Assembly: GCA_964019415.1 (NCBI GenBank)
Contig: OZ025876.1
Location: 3,647,272-3,711,271 of the forward strand
Source: Ianthella basta
Taxonomy: Eukaryota; Porifera; Demospongiae; Verongiida; Ianthellidae
Reading direction: 5' to 3'
Length of the DNA stretch: 64,000 bases
The notes below the pieces were generated by a model, which worked only from the letters and a program-made list of their open reading frames with translations, searched no databases and had not been told where the DNA came from. The translations under genes and the position numbers were made by a program. This document shows, in pieces, positions 39,955 to 52,484 of the stretch (position 1 is its first letter; each line of letters opens with the position of its first letter).

Positions 39955-42900
39955 TTAGGATGAGTCCTGCTCAACATGCTCACATATGTCATTGTAGTCA
40001 AGTGAAACAATTTGATCTGACCCCAAGTTCACTAGGGCAGTGCACTTCTTTGGATTCTTTTCAACCACAGTTCCAACCTACAATGGAGATAGGGTATCAG
40101 GGCCATGGTGATGATGATAATGATGCATGATTATTGTCATCATGATTATCACACTAAACTAGCTGTCTAGCCTATCACTATGACACCCATCAAATTAGGG
40201 CCGATGACCCACTAACACCTCTGAGTGCAGGCAGCAGTAAATCTATGGTTGTATTTGGTTGGTACTGGTCACGGCAACTTGATACTGCTGCTACCCGACA
40301 ATAAACAGGGTATGTACTTCACATTGCTATCACCACCAGTCATGCCAACACCACATCAGCCTTGCTCACCTTCCCTCTGTGCTTCCCCTGCACAACCAGC
40401 ACTAGGGAACCACTCTTCTTAGGGAGGACTGTCTCCAACCAGGACACATGCACATCTGAAGCAAGGGAAGGACAAAATTTGCTGTTGCTGCAGTGTCAGA
40501 ACACATGGACACATAAAGATGAACAGGGTTAGTTGTGCTCGATGAATGAAAACTGCAGAATCACATGTAGTGCATTGGAAAAGTCACTGTACTTGGCTAC
40601 AGAAGGGATGGGCTGTACTACTTTGTACAACTTGCCTTCCAATAGTCTGCCCTCAGCAGTCCTGCAGACACAGAGCTCTGGAGTGACCACATCCACTACC
40701 ACAACCTGGGCCAGTTGGAGAAAGCATAGACACACCAATTCAATTCTGCAGTCAACTCCAAAAATAGACACACAAGGCACTGGGCCACACACAGGGGACC
40801 TGTTAATGATATTCATGAGGTGTTGTGTCAATGTTCTCAACTGTATTGGCAGGTGTGTGGCACAATGTGTGCGGGCAGCACCCTGCCAGCCTGGACTTGC
40901 CTAAAATTATACCCATAGGCAAGAACTAGAAGGGGGTTTAGCCTGATCTGGGGCTGTCCCAAGGCAAGAGGTGAAATAGCTGCTCCAATGTATAAATACA
41001 TATTCTAAATTCATATCTTAAACTTTTTTAAAATTTCATTTAAACAAACCCTTTGTACTTGTTGAGTAGACAAAGACGCCCAGACACAGCCCCCCCCCTC
41101 CCCCCCCACTCTTTAGAGACACTGCCACTCAGAGCCTACACTGTCACATAAGCATGCCATAGCATAGCCCATACACAGGGCATGCTCCCAACATTGCAGT
41201 GGCCTGGGTAGGAGCCTAGTGTGCAGTATCTGATCTTCAGTGCCACACAAAGTGCCAAGGCATGCTGCCCTGCTGAAGGACACTCCTTTCCACTACACCT
41301 CTGCAACAGAGAGAGGTGCCCTCTTCATCAGGAAGCTGATTCCCCATAAGCATTGCAGTGTTGTTATAACACCTGATGCACAGGGTAAGCCCACTACATG
41401 GATATGGAAATTTTGGGTGACTGTTTCTTTATGCAGTAGTGCACAAACACTTTGCTTATCCTTATACATATACTAGCTAATTATGGACTAGACCACTTGT
41501 GTGTCAGTGAAGAGTCACTCCACATCAGGAGGCAGCAAGTTAATACAATAAGCTACTAGATCTAGCTCGCTATACCCTCCTCATAGGTATGCTCAATGAG
41601 AGAATTGTCTATCAAACTCACTCTCAGTACTTCACATGGTGCATGCAAGGTAAGGGCTGACCCATCTAACTAGACCATCATTTAACAGTGAGCATAAGAG
41701 GAGTCTCAATGGGGCATTATTGAAAGCTGTCCACAGTTGTGAGTATCAAAGAAGGTCCAACTTCACTTCTACTGCAACTCTGCTCACCCGCCCCCTGGCC
41801 ATTGATACTAAGACCTCTCAGTGCTTCCATCACAGGGGACTGACAGTTCTGCTTGCTTGCCTGTGACAGCCATAATTACAATCAAGACAAAAGCCACGAG
41901 CCTATTGCACCTACATACAGTGTGGGAGCTCATGCAGAGACTGCTGTACAACAGTAGCCCATGAGTGTACTACATAGCTGCGTACATGATACAATGCTTG
42001 TTCTTGGTCAACGCAAATGGCGTCCTACCACGAACTATCACTGGACATGTCTTGATGGACAACACTGCACTGCACAGACTGCCACCTGTGTCAGCACCTA
42101 CAACAGGTAGCCTAACAGAAGCCTGCGCTGGTGGGAGTCCCCGAGTGCCCTTGTCATCAAGGGGCTTATCACCCAAAATGCCTACAATATTAAAGGGAGC
42201 TGTACCTCACACAGGTACACACTACTGCCAACGACCGATCCACACATTAGATACTCACTGCACAAGCATACAGCAGGTTGGATTATAAGTGACTAGCAAC
42301 AACAACATGCCATGACAGTTTATGTATTTCCCACCAGGAGCACGCCATCATACATTCCCAATTCCACCTTACGCAGTGCTGCAGCACACCAGCGAATACT
42401 TAGTGGTAAAGAGCATGTTGACAGACTTGTTTATGCAAGGACGCTACCTAACCCACTACTCTGCAGCAGGCAGAGCAGCAGTGAAGACCAGAGCAGCAGT
42501 GAAGACCAGAGCAGCAGTGAAGGCCAGAGCAACAACTTAAAGCGTTGGCTTACCTTCTCATTGTAGTGTTTGCCTTGCTTGTAGGTCTGGTCTATTATCC
42601 TCACTCTTGTGTTGGGGAACAACCAGGACCTGTCCTGCCTCTTGGCTGGGCTCTCCTTCCCAGCCTTATGTTTCCCCTTGCTGCTGCTGCCCTCCTTGTG
42701 TCTTTCTCTTCTCCTGTCCCTGCTATCACTCTCACGGACAGAAGGAGAGTCTGACCTGGGAGTAGATAGGTAGGATAAACAAGGAGTGTGTGTGTGGTCA
42801 GTGTTGTGGCAGGTTTGTGTACATGTGTGGTGTGGGGGTGTGGGGGTGTGGGTGAGTGGGTGGTGGTGTGCTGTGTTTATGTGGTGTGTGTAGGTGTGAC

Positions 42901-45885
42901 TGAGGTACATTGGTGTGTCTGTGCTGACAACACACCAGAGCCATGATAGGTGCCAACACCCTATCAACTGCACTGCTCACAAAACACACTGACTGCTATC
43001 ACATAGACACCTCTGAATAAACTGTGTATCCCGACCAGCAATCAGGGAAAACAAAAGCAGCACAGCACAAAGCAGCTGCAGGTTTGCTGTAGCCATCTCC
43101 AACTTGCAATCATGCTGGTCCATGCAGGGCCTCTTTGATTGCACAGGTGATGATTTTGATGGTGTGAAATTAAATCAGTGTGCAATTAGCAATTACCCAC
43201 ATATGTGGTAGACGGCCCCTGCTCTTTAGTTCATTACGTTACTGTGCTTGCATGGCACAATATGCTAAACTAAAGAGCAGGGGCTGTCTATCACATATGT
43301 GGGTAATTGTTAATTATTATTATATACACTGTCATTCAACTTTGATGTGTCAGTATGTGAACACCTTCTAGGTTGAACATATGCGCTCAAATGTTTGCTC
43401 CCATCTCTCTCTGTCTGAGGCAATGGCAGCAATTGGGACGATGTCTTCGTCGTCTCAATTGCTAATTGCATACTGATTTAATTTCACACACTTCATACAT
43501 ACCAGTGCATACACTACATATAAGTGAGTCAGTGAATCTGAGTCACTGACCACAGTAAGTTCAGTAAGCAGTTACTCTTTCTGTGGCAGGTTGGTGGCCA
43601 ACAGGAGTGCTTGTGGCTGGCAGCCTCCCACCCACCACACAATGGGGTTGGCACAGCAAACACACAGAGAGACAGAGTTCACACCCCGTGGCCTCTGGTA
43701 CAGAGGGTCTCTGGTCCAGAGGGTCTCTGGTCCAGAGGCTACAGTGCAGTGAACCACTCCAAGGCCAGGTGATAGTAGACACTCTGGGAAGGGGAAGATG
43801 CCATCTCTCTCCTGTTTAGACTGCTTTCACATGACCTGCTCAGGGTACTCCCACCTACCACAACCCAACAGAGGCAGACAGCTAGCCTACCAAATATATG
43901 CTGTCTAGATAAACATAACCTTGGAGCATACTATATACCAGTGGTGAAGTCATTATAGCTGTGTACTGCAGTCCACTCTAAGTCAACATACAGAGACCAC
44001 ATGTACTGGGTTACATAATCACCATCACCATCCCATCTGACCCTCTGCACTGTGTGGCTCACCTATAACCTTGAGTTTGGTCCACCTTTCTCCTCTTGGA
44101 CGAGGAGGCCCCACTCTCTTCATGTGCTTGCATACCTTCAGGGAATGGAGGGCATATGCTGTACAACCACCACACTGCATACACATGAGATCAGTACACA
44201 TCAATACAGTAAGCAAAGACCAGGTCTCAAATCTATGGGCAAATGGTTGACACAAGAAGGACCAAGGAGGAGGACAGGAGGTATACATTCACAGTGAACA
44301 TACACTGAATGCACAGCCTCTACTTATAGAGGGGAAGGGGAACAAATGGGTACACGCAGCTGAAAGCTCATACTGTTGCACATCATGCCATTTATACGTA
44401 TGTAAACAGCACACATGAATGTTGTAGATGTACCAGTATGGCGTGGACAGGCTAGGCTGAAGGTAGTAGACATGCATGCATTCTCTCCATCCTATGCACA
44501 AAGTGCAATATTCAGTATGGACACAGGCTACTATATAGTACAGTGATGTACAACAAGATGAACAGCCTTGCTATCAAGCTAAAGATATGGTGACTTTACA
44601 TTGTCACCCTGCCTCATCCCTCATAGCCAACTGACCATGTCCTGGTCTCCTCTTGTTCTGCTTGTACTCCTCTTGTGATACTAACTGTAGAGAGGATTGG
44701 CTGAAGGTCATCACCTGGGGAGAGAGGGAGGTGCGATGGAGTCAGTTGCTGATATGTATGCAGGTTACAGCACTAGTGACATGGCCACTACTAGAGTACC
44801 TGTGGCTGCCTGTGTAGACTAGGTAGGTTTGCAACTGCACCAGTGTCTCATGGACCAGGTGGCAGGAGGCATGCACGGGGCACTGCCCCCATGGACTGGA
44901 GAGCACAACAAGCCCCCCACAAGAGTAAACTGGAAACACAACATGCATGCCTGGTCACCAGTCAGCAAGGATATCACTGGACCACAAGGTGATAACCACG
45001 GCTAATGCATAGCACTCTAGGCCACAAACAGTTCAGACATGCTCCAAATATTGCCAAGCTGGACCTCTCCGACCACATCTTGTACACAGTAAACAATATA
45101 TCAGCTGATTCGGAAAACCTCATACATTCTACGGTACAATTAATGAATCTACCCAGCCACACTGAGACACCAGACAGCAGTATTGGATACATGCAGTATG
45201 TGTGGCAGGTAACATTTCTGTAGCGTGTGCATGACATGTGTGTATCTGTGAACATGTGAAAGTGTATGTCTGTGAACATGTGTGAATGTGTGTGAACCAT
45301 CATAGCCAGGCTTCTCCAACATGGTCAAGTAGCCACAGTGCTCACCATATCGGGGTACTGCGGTAACCTCTGGCTGGAGTGTGTGGAGTGGAAGAGACTA
45401 CAGCAGTACAAACAGGGTGCGTTCCCATTACTGCTAGTAACAGAATTACCCCAAACCTGTCTAAGTAGAGTGGAGAATGTCCATAAATGCTCTGGTTGTT
45501 ATGGGAATTTCCATATAACACAATGAGATACACTGTACGTTGGTATTGCCAAGGCCCTTATTGGCAATCTATGTAAACCACAAATGGCAGCCTGAATGGG
45601 GTACTGGTAAGTCAAGTGCCTGTTGTAAAACAACAGTGCTACATACAGTATAATTCAATGCAATCTGCTAATACAGTACTATGTGCGCTATGTACATAGA
45701 TGTATACTGTATGTGTGCACGTGAGAGAGTGCTGTTTGTGAGTGATGTCTATGAGTGATGTGTGTGTGTGTGCGTGTGTGTTGTGCGTGTGTGTTGTGTA
45801 TGTGTGTTGTGCGTTTGTGTGTGTGTGTGTTGTGTGTGTGTGTGTGTGCATGTGTGTGTGTGCGTGTTGTGCGTGTGTGTGTGTG

Positions 45886-45919
<34 letters not shown>

Positions 45920-46014
45920 CTGCTGGCACTCCAGCTGTCCAGTTTCCCCTGCTCAGGTACACAATATGCCAGCGCTGTTTGAACTCATATTTCAGTCAGT
46001 TCAGAGTGACTCAG

Positions 46015-46074
<60 letters not shown>

Positions 46075-49000
46075 ATGTGTGTGTGTGTGTTGTGTGCATG
46101 CGCACGCGTATGTGTGTGCATGTGTGCATGTGTGCATGTGTGTGTGTGTGTGCGCACGCGTGTGTCATTTTGCATGCATGATATATTGTACACTACACAT
46201 GCATATGTGTCCATACATAAGATGTACACACCCATGCATGTATGTACTACAGAAGCATACTCATACATTACAGCTACTGACTGACCCAGAACAGCAATAA
46301 AGGACGAAAGTACAGAATATACAGACACTTTTAGGTTGGCTGTCCACACCGGGCACCAGAGACAAACTCATGATATTATTCATACACATGAGTAGTATCA
46401 ATCAATCAATGAGTAGTATTTCCATATAAAATTTCTAGCTTGTGTTCTATGTTAACACTAGATTTTTACAATTATACTGTATGAATTTGCATAAAACTGT
46501 GCAAGCACTACCCGGATACCGGTTGGTACTGGTGTGGACAAGCCACTCATAAGGCCTGTACAGTAACCATACACTGCACATACATACTAAAGTTGCTGTG
46601 TGGAGTGGAGTGCCACACACTTAGTGCTCCGCCCCTTCCCATCTCACCTGCTGGTTGATCCCCATCCTGAGGGAGACCTTGGGTGAACTACCCTCTTCTC
46701 TAACACTCACACTCACAATCTGCAATCACACAAGGAAATGAGAGGAAATCAAAAGACATCCATATGCTCCAAGTAGCAGTAGTGCAGGGGTATTCATGGC
46801 CTGGCAATGGGTCACAAGTGCTCCCTATGAATACCTCATGAATATCATGAAACAAACAAAACTTGAGATGCATGCCAGTTGCACAGACCCATGCATCCAG
46901 CCAAACATTACCTCACTATATAACACAACACACACACACACACACACCACCCTATTGTCACACACTACACAAGTACTCTCCAGCACACCTTGCCATACAG
47001 CCCGGAATGGGGACCCTCCTTTACCAGAGCAAAGTTGCCATCAGCAAAACCTGGATGACAGGAAGATGACCTCATTATTATTCATCATAAGGCAAACATG
47101 TTTGTTGATACCTTTGGTATGTGGCCGCCTACTCAGTCTATGTCAACTGTGAATATTATTATGAGATAATGATATTCATAGCATGTTATTGCATATCACA
47201 AAACTACATCATTTCCTATTGGCTTACCTATAAATAGACCACTCCAAATTAGGACAAAAGCTAGATCTGTTGCTATGCCAACAAGGCTAAACACTAGCCT
47301 ATTGTCAAAACAGCACACTCACTCCACGCACTACAGCAGCACAAAAACATGCAGAGGGGTGAGCTCAATACACACTGTACACAAGGCAAAGGCACCAGTC
47401 AGTGGAACAACAGGTCATGCTGTACACAGAAATAGTGAAGTCATGGCCATGAGGTGGCAACATGGGGTCATGCAAGCCAGACAGACACAAAAATAGACTC
47501 AACTCTTGAGCCATGAATATAGTATAGCAATGCATTATTCACCCACATCCACCACACCCCGCATGGGCCACACCCACTATCAAGCTATATAGGACAAATA
47601 AATCACACATGGGCCCCTGCACTCTGAAGACCTGCTATGGCATGCTACATAATTTATAGTCAGCTGTACAGTATGTGCAGAGTGAACCCAAGACACAAGA
47701 GAGTCTACATACCAGGCAACACACTGCGCCACAAGTGGTCTAGTTTAGTGCAGACTATTGCTTCTCTTGGGTCCTGCATCCAGATGAATGGCTGATTAAG
47801 TATGAATGTCAAAAACAAACCGGCGATTGTGAATATAATGCATTCAGATGTGTACTAAGATTGTAACAGCCCCTCCCTGTGCTGCGGTGGTCTCCACAGT
47901 CACCTCTTCTCCATCTGCTCCAGCACAAAGACAGAGAACTTGACAATGCGAAGGGGGTTCGTTCGCTTGAGATTCTTGTGATTCATGGGTAAACTACAAA
48001 CCATAGCGCTAGCCATTAGCCATTCTTTGTGACAACATTACTGCAGCTAGACAAACACACAGACAGCCTACTAGTACATAAATCTAAACTACATTATACG
48101 TATCTGCATACCACATACTGTGCATACCAGACTGGTGTTTACACTGAAACCTTGAGGATACTCCAATACACTGTCCTTCCTGACATAAGTTATAGTTAAA
48201 TCCCAATATGAGTATGATATCCAGACCACTGCCCACAACTGAGGTGGAGCCAAGGTCGTAGAGGATGACTGGATATCATACGAGTAAACAGGATAAAACT
48301 ATACATCTATGAAATAGCTTCTATCCCATATCTGCATATTGCATTCCAATTGAACACACACACGTCAAAATCCTGATAGGCAACATGACGTCAGATTGCT
48401 TGTGTCTTCATTGTAACAGAGACGTGCAGAAAATCTGCCTTCCAGAACACTGTACCCCAGCAGAATACAGCCATAGAAAGGAATGGACATGGACCAAAGC
48501 CATTTTGTGGGACTAGTAACTTCTGATGTCCTCTATCAGTGCTCTACTGTCTCTATGTGAGTTGACCAATCAATACCATTGAGCTCAATTTGTAGCCCTT
48601 CCATACGTAAAAGAAGCACGTTGACAAATGAGAGCCTTTCAAAAAGGTGACATAAACACGCTACCACACCCACATGTATGGGTGCATGAGACCAGAATCA
48701 CTCTTGTTGCAGAGATTCTGCAATCACCTGGAAAATGAGTGAAACTATTGCCTAGTTTTGTTTAATGGTTGATAGTTATCACTTGGTGAGGCTGAGTGGT
48801 GACCAGGTGATAACTAAGTTATCATAAATGATATGCACAATCAGCACAACTGTGCAGCACTCCTGTTCCAAAATGCAGTACTGCAAATATCAGAATGGTT
48901 GTCCAAATGGCATATGGTGTAATGTCATACAGTATATTGACATCTAGCAAGTTGTTTATTCACAAGCTCCAATTGCAATGATCACACTAAGACTTCATGC

Positions 49001-52000
49001 CAATTCCTCAACCATTGCGTTTTACCATTTTACCATTTGGACAACCATTTGAACTCGATTGTAGGAAGTGCAGCCTAACATGATACTGGGCACTCCTAGA
49101 GCTCATCTGCTGCTGGGTAACCTTGGAAAATTAGGATTACAACAGACTGAGCACAGGAAGAAAGTTTTCTGATTACAAGTAGCTATTAAATTCTACTGTA
49201 CTCTAAAACTCATGCCTAAGTACATTATTAGCACCTGCTTGTGTGTACTTCTCTTTTGCATTTTGCTCATAATAATTTGGAAAACCTGCTACATCCGCAC
49301 ACATCCACACACACACACACACACACTATCCTATATACAGTCATACACACATAGACAGAATGGTTACAGTCCTGCTGACTTTGGCTACAGGCTCAATTAT
49401 ACACCGAGCATCTGATTCAGCATTCTATGTAAATTAGGACCTAAAGATGTACAGCACAGATACAGCCATGACCCTTGAACAGGGACAAGGTGGATTTACT
49501 GCTGGAACCGGTCATCCTCCCTCCCTCCTCTCTCTCCATATCCTTCACACACACTCAACAACACTTGCAATAGGTGCCAGGTACCTACAGTATACAGTAC
49601 CACACAGGCACACACTACTCCCAACAATTGAAAGCCTTACACCACAACACCAGCTTGTCTCCATCCACACAGACCCTCCCCCTCCCACCCACCCACACGT
49701 GTGCACACACCTTCAGGCCTCTCCTCCGGCACTTCTTCATCCAGTCCCTTGTAGTACCTCACTCGGCCGTCCTTGTCCGTGAACACACTGCGAGACTGCA
49801 CAGTGGACATGTCGCACAGAGAGCATTCATCGTACAACTTATGTGTCTGTGGTATACTCTAGTTATCTAGCATGGACAACACAAACTGTTGCCACTCTAT
49901 TACCCAACATAATCTAAGAGAATCAACATACAACTATTGGACATTAACACAATTTTAAGGAGGAGTTTTGGTTTGCTCAGCATTGCAAGGACTGGTACAG
50001 ACACAACACCAGCCACTATACCACAGGAGAAGTAATGTACAATATGCTACATACAGCACTGTTACTGTACTAGCATACACACAATGGTGTATACTGTAGT
50101 GCAGTGGGCACCTTTGACGGCTCTTCACCTGGCTTCCTCCTCCTTTTGCTGTCCATTTTGACCAGCTTCTCCTCTGCCCCCAGACCACGGCCAGTGGCAC
50201 GGCGGAGGAACTCTATAGGCTCAACCAACCTGCAGCAGGAGAAGCAAAACAGATAGGCACACAGACAGAAGCACACAGTGACACAATCAGCAAAGCAGTG
50301 CACTGCTCTGGGTGACTGGTTGCAGCTCCATGCCTTGTGCCCTCCATGCCTCAAGACACCATCCATGCACACACTCTGCACATGTTACACTACACTACCT
50401 CTACATGAACCCAACACGTGTACACAGGGGACAGCTGCATGAACCAGTGTCATCACTAGCTCACCCCTTGTTGGTCTTGCCAATGGCCTCTCCCTTCTTC
50501 CAGCCCATGCCTCTCAGCACAGCTGCCCCAAACATCTCAACAGGCATGTCCTGGTAATCTGATAATGTGCTCTACATCAAGGAGGGGTGGGAGGAGGGGG
50601 GAGGGGGGAGGGGGAAGGGGGGAGGGGGAGGGAGGGAGGGGGTGGGGGAGTGAGAAATAATGCAAGGATTTACAGCTGCAGTTTGGAAGCATTAGCACTT
50701 GGTGCATTAGCACTAGTGCACATACGTACATTGTAGCTAGATGCACTGTGCTTGTATGTTTTGGTGCATGAACTAAGACAAAGTCAATTCAGTTGCTGAA
50801 TGAAATACATACATAGGATTCAGCAACAGGCAATCAACAGCTTTATGTCCTATGGGTAGCTATGTACCTGCCTTCAATTCGTATACAAGATTTCATAAGC
50901 ACTTACCTGTAAAGCTGTACATGCCATTTAAGTAATTAAAACAAATTCTCCTAACTTCGTACATTACACAACAAGAGGAGTTCATGTAGTTGACATGGTG
51001 TATATATCTACCAGAAATACCTCCCAACTCACTGAATCAGGCCGGAGCTCAACATCTGCCATTTCATCTTTTTCCCTCCCAGGGAGCTGAGGAGGCTTGT
51101 TCTGCTCCAGTAGGGGGACAGACAAGGTCTCATCCACCTCACCACTCTCGGCACTGGCCTCAAGACCTAGCAACAAGTGGTGAGGGGGTTGACTCTTGCT
51201 ATTGTGTAGCACATGACATCACACCATAGGTCCAGTAAGCCACAAGACAAGCTACTGTACTGTGGTGTTCACTTAGAACTGTGCAGTGGAAATAAGACCC
51301 TTAATGGTGAGGATAGACTGCAAATAATAATAGTTTTAGCTGTGTACAAAGCAATAATTGAATTGTGAAATCCTCCATGAATCTCCTTGTATACACTCCA
51401 CTACTCTTGGTTGATCCACTGATACAGTTTTGTATCTCTACTCCAACAGCACTTCCCATATAGCACAGTTAAGACCAATGGCAAAACTACCAGACTCCCC
51501 TGGGCAGCATGCACGGAAGCACACAGTGCCGTCAAGAACGCCTGCCAATACAGAGGTGTGCCCAGCTGTATGAACATAGATCCAATGCAGGGCTGTATGA
51601 CACATACTCCACTACACAAACCACCTAACTAGTATTTGCTGATTAGTGTGCATGTATGTAACAATTATAAAGGATTGAATTGGATACATTTGGATTACTC
51701 ATCTAAAGACTTGTGGGCAGTTTCAGGCTGAATGGTGCTAAAGAAGAAATGTCTACTGTAAAGCTAACAGTGCTGTTTGCTCACCCTGTATGATGGCTCT
51801 GGCAGCCTCCTCCTCCAGTGACAGCTGCTCATCGCTCTTCTCTGAAGGCTCACCCACACCACTTCCCTCATCACCACCCTCGGTCTGGTTTCTATTAACA
51901 GGTAATCTCCAATTGTTAAGCTTTATTAAAGGGACAACGTATTCCTTATTCTTTGCACGAGGCTCTGTACTGGATGAGTGAATTAATATTGCAAAGCACG

Positions 52001-52315
52001 GACTAGCGACTGTGTCATTAGTTACAGTGCCACGCAACAACATGAGGGCTGTGATGTATAAAGGAATACATAATTCCCACACACATGTATGAAGCTATCA
52101 TACCCTGTAGTACACAGCCCAAAGACGATTCAGAAAAAGGATGACGGGCCTACCAACCTCTGAATCTCTCGACCTTCTAAGGACAAAACGTAATCTTTTG
52201 CACCTCCTTCAACATCATCCTCTTCTTCAGTAATCTTCGTCCGTGCACGAGCAACTAGGTTCTTTGAAGCCGCAGTTCTCCCTGTAAAACTGAAGGACAG
52301 TCCTCCACCCGCCAT
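39955..52315 (-). CDS. GPKOW: GPKOW, G-patch and KOW spliceosome protein (yeast Spp2 relative)
   Basis: At least 14 exons, positions approximate except the ends. The start at 52315 is [16 protein letters not shown], followed by [12 protein letters not shown]. The exon near 51170-51020 has [16 protein letters not shown]. The G-patch is at about 50570-50460 ([17 protein letters not shown]). The first KOW is at 47055-46995 ([13 protein letters not shown]) and 46720-46628, continued by [18 protein letters not shown] at 44720. The exon 42755-42557 is Arg/Ser/Lys-rich and then [18 protein letters not shown]. The second half has [18 protein letters not shown] (40700), [13 protein letters not shown] (40350) and the C-terminus [16 protein letters not shown] with TAA at 39955. 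GPKOW activates the helicase DHX16 in the spliceosome. The start codon is in AAAATGGCG. The gene lies 170 bp downstream of the receptor A stop on the same strand. Confidence 0.93.
42474..42533. repeat. 18-bp minisatellite, about three copies
   Basis: AGCAGCAGTGAAGACCAG repeats about three times in the intron next to a GPKOW exon. Confidence 0.85.
43162..43489. mobile_element. 328-bp element with 33-bp terminal inverted repeats and a nested hairpin
   Basis: 43162-43194 and 43457-43489 are reverse complements with one mismatch (GTGTGAAATTAAATCAGT...). Directly inside the left TIR a second inverted repeat (43191-43231 with 43268-43308, about 41 bp per arm) contains CACATATGTG and CCCCTGCTCTTTAG. 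It has no ORF. It lies in a GPKOW intron. The nested structure suggests one element inserted in another or a two-hairpin MITE. Confidence 0.8.
45758..46160. repeat. (TG)n microsatellite cluster
   Basis: TG-rich tracts at 45758-45917 and 46017-46160, with TTG and CA interruptions, flank a copied UTP20 exon. Intronic in GPKOW. Confidence 0.95.
45922..46016 (+). pseudogene. copied UTP20 exon fragment with both splice sites
   Basis: The 95 bp match the minus strand of 27748-27843 (UTP20 exon reading [18 protein letters not shown]) with two substitutions by eye. The copy includes the intron end and acceptor (CCCCTGCTCAG), the whole exon and the start of the TG repeat that forms the donor. It is therefore a DNA-level copy, not a spliced retrocopy. 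It is antisense to GPKOW. Confidence 0.9.
47061..49715. other. long GPKOW intron
   Basis: This stretch lies between the KOW exon (47055-46995) and the exon near 49810-49720 ([17 protein letters not shown]). Apart from small inverted repeats at 48775-48814 and 48894-49049 and a short CA run at 49302-49325, I see no supported gene or RNA. Confidence 0.5.
48894..49049. repeat. 156-bp unit with 17-bp perfect inverted ends
   Basis: AATGGTTGTCCAAATGG at 48894-48910 is the exact reverse complement of 49033-49049. The interior is non-coding. Possibly a MITE in a GPKOW intron. Confidence 0.5.
50578..50652. repeat. G-rich purine tract, quadruplex-prone
   Basis: About 75 bp of GGAGGGGG-type repeats with many G runs of four or more, in a GPKOW intron immediately beside the G-patch exon. 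The strand shown is antisense to GPKOW, so its RNA would be C/T-rich here, as in a polypyrimidine tract. Confidence 0.85.
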
Positions 52316-52484
52316 TTTCCACAACGTTCACGTTGCGTAAGATCCATGGTATATAGGCGGTTGCTGTATAATTTTTATACTGTAATATTGCAATATGTAC
52401 ACGTGCACATTATTATTATATACAACAGAATTTAATATTTATTCACTCTGACCGAAGCTCAAACAAAAATAAATGAAAAGTCCA

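Noticed and set aside
47890..47990. Minus-strand stretch reading [12 protein letters not shown] ending at a GTGACT donor, as a further GPKOW exon
   Set aside because: GPKOW already reads through from the exon near 49720 to the KOW exon at 47055 without it, and no family match was seen.
48775..48814. 40-bp hairpin (GTTATCAC...GTGATAAC)
   Set aside because: Short, with no loop or copy evidence, so not called as a separate element.
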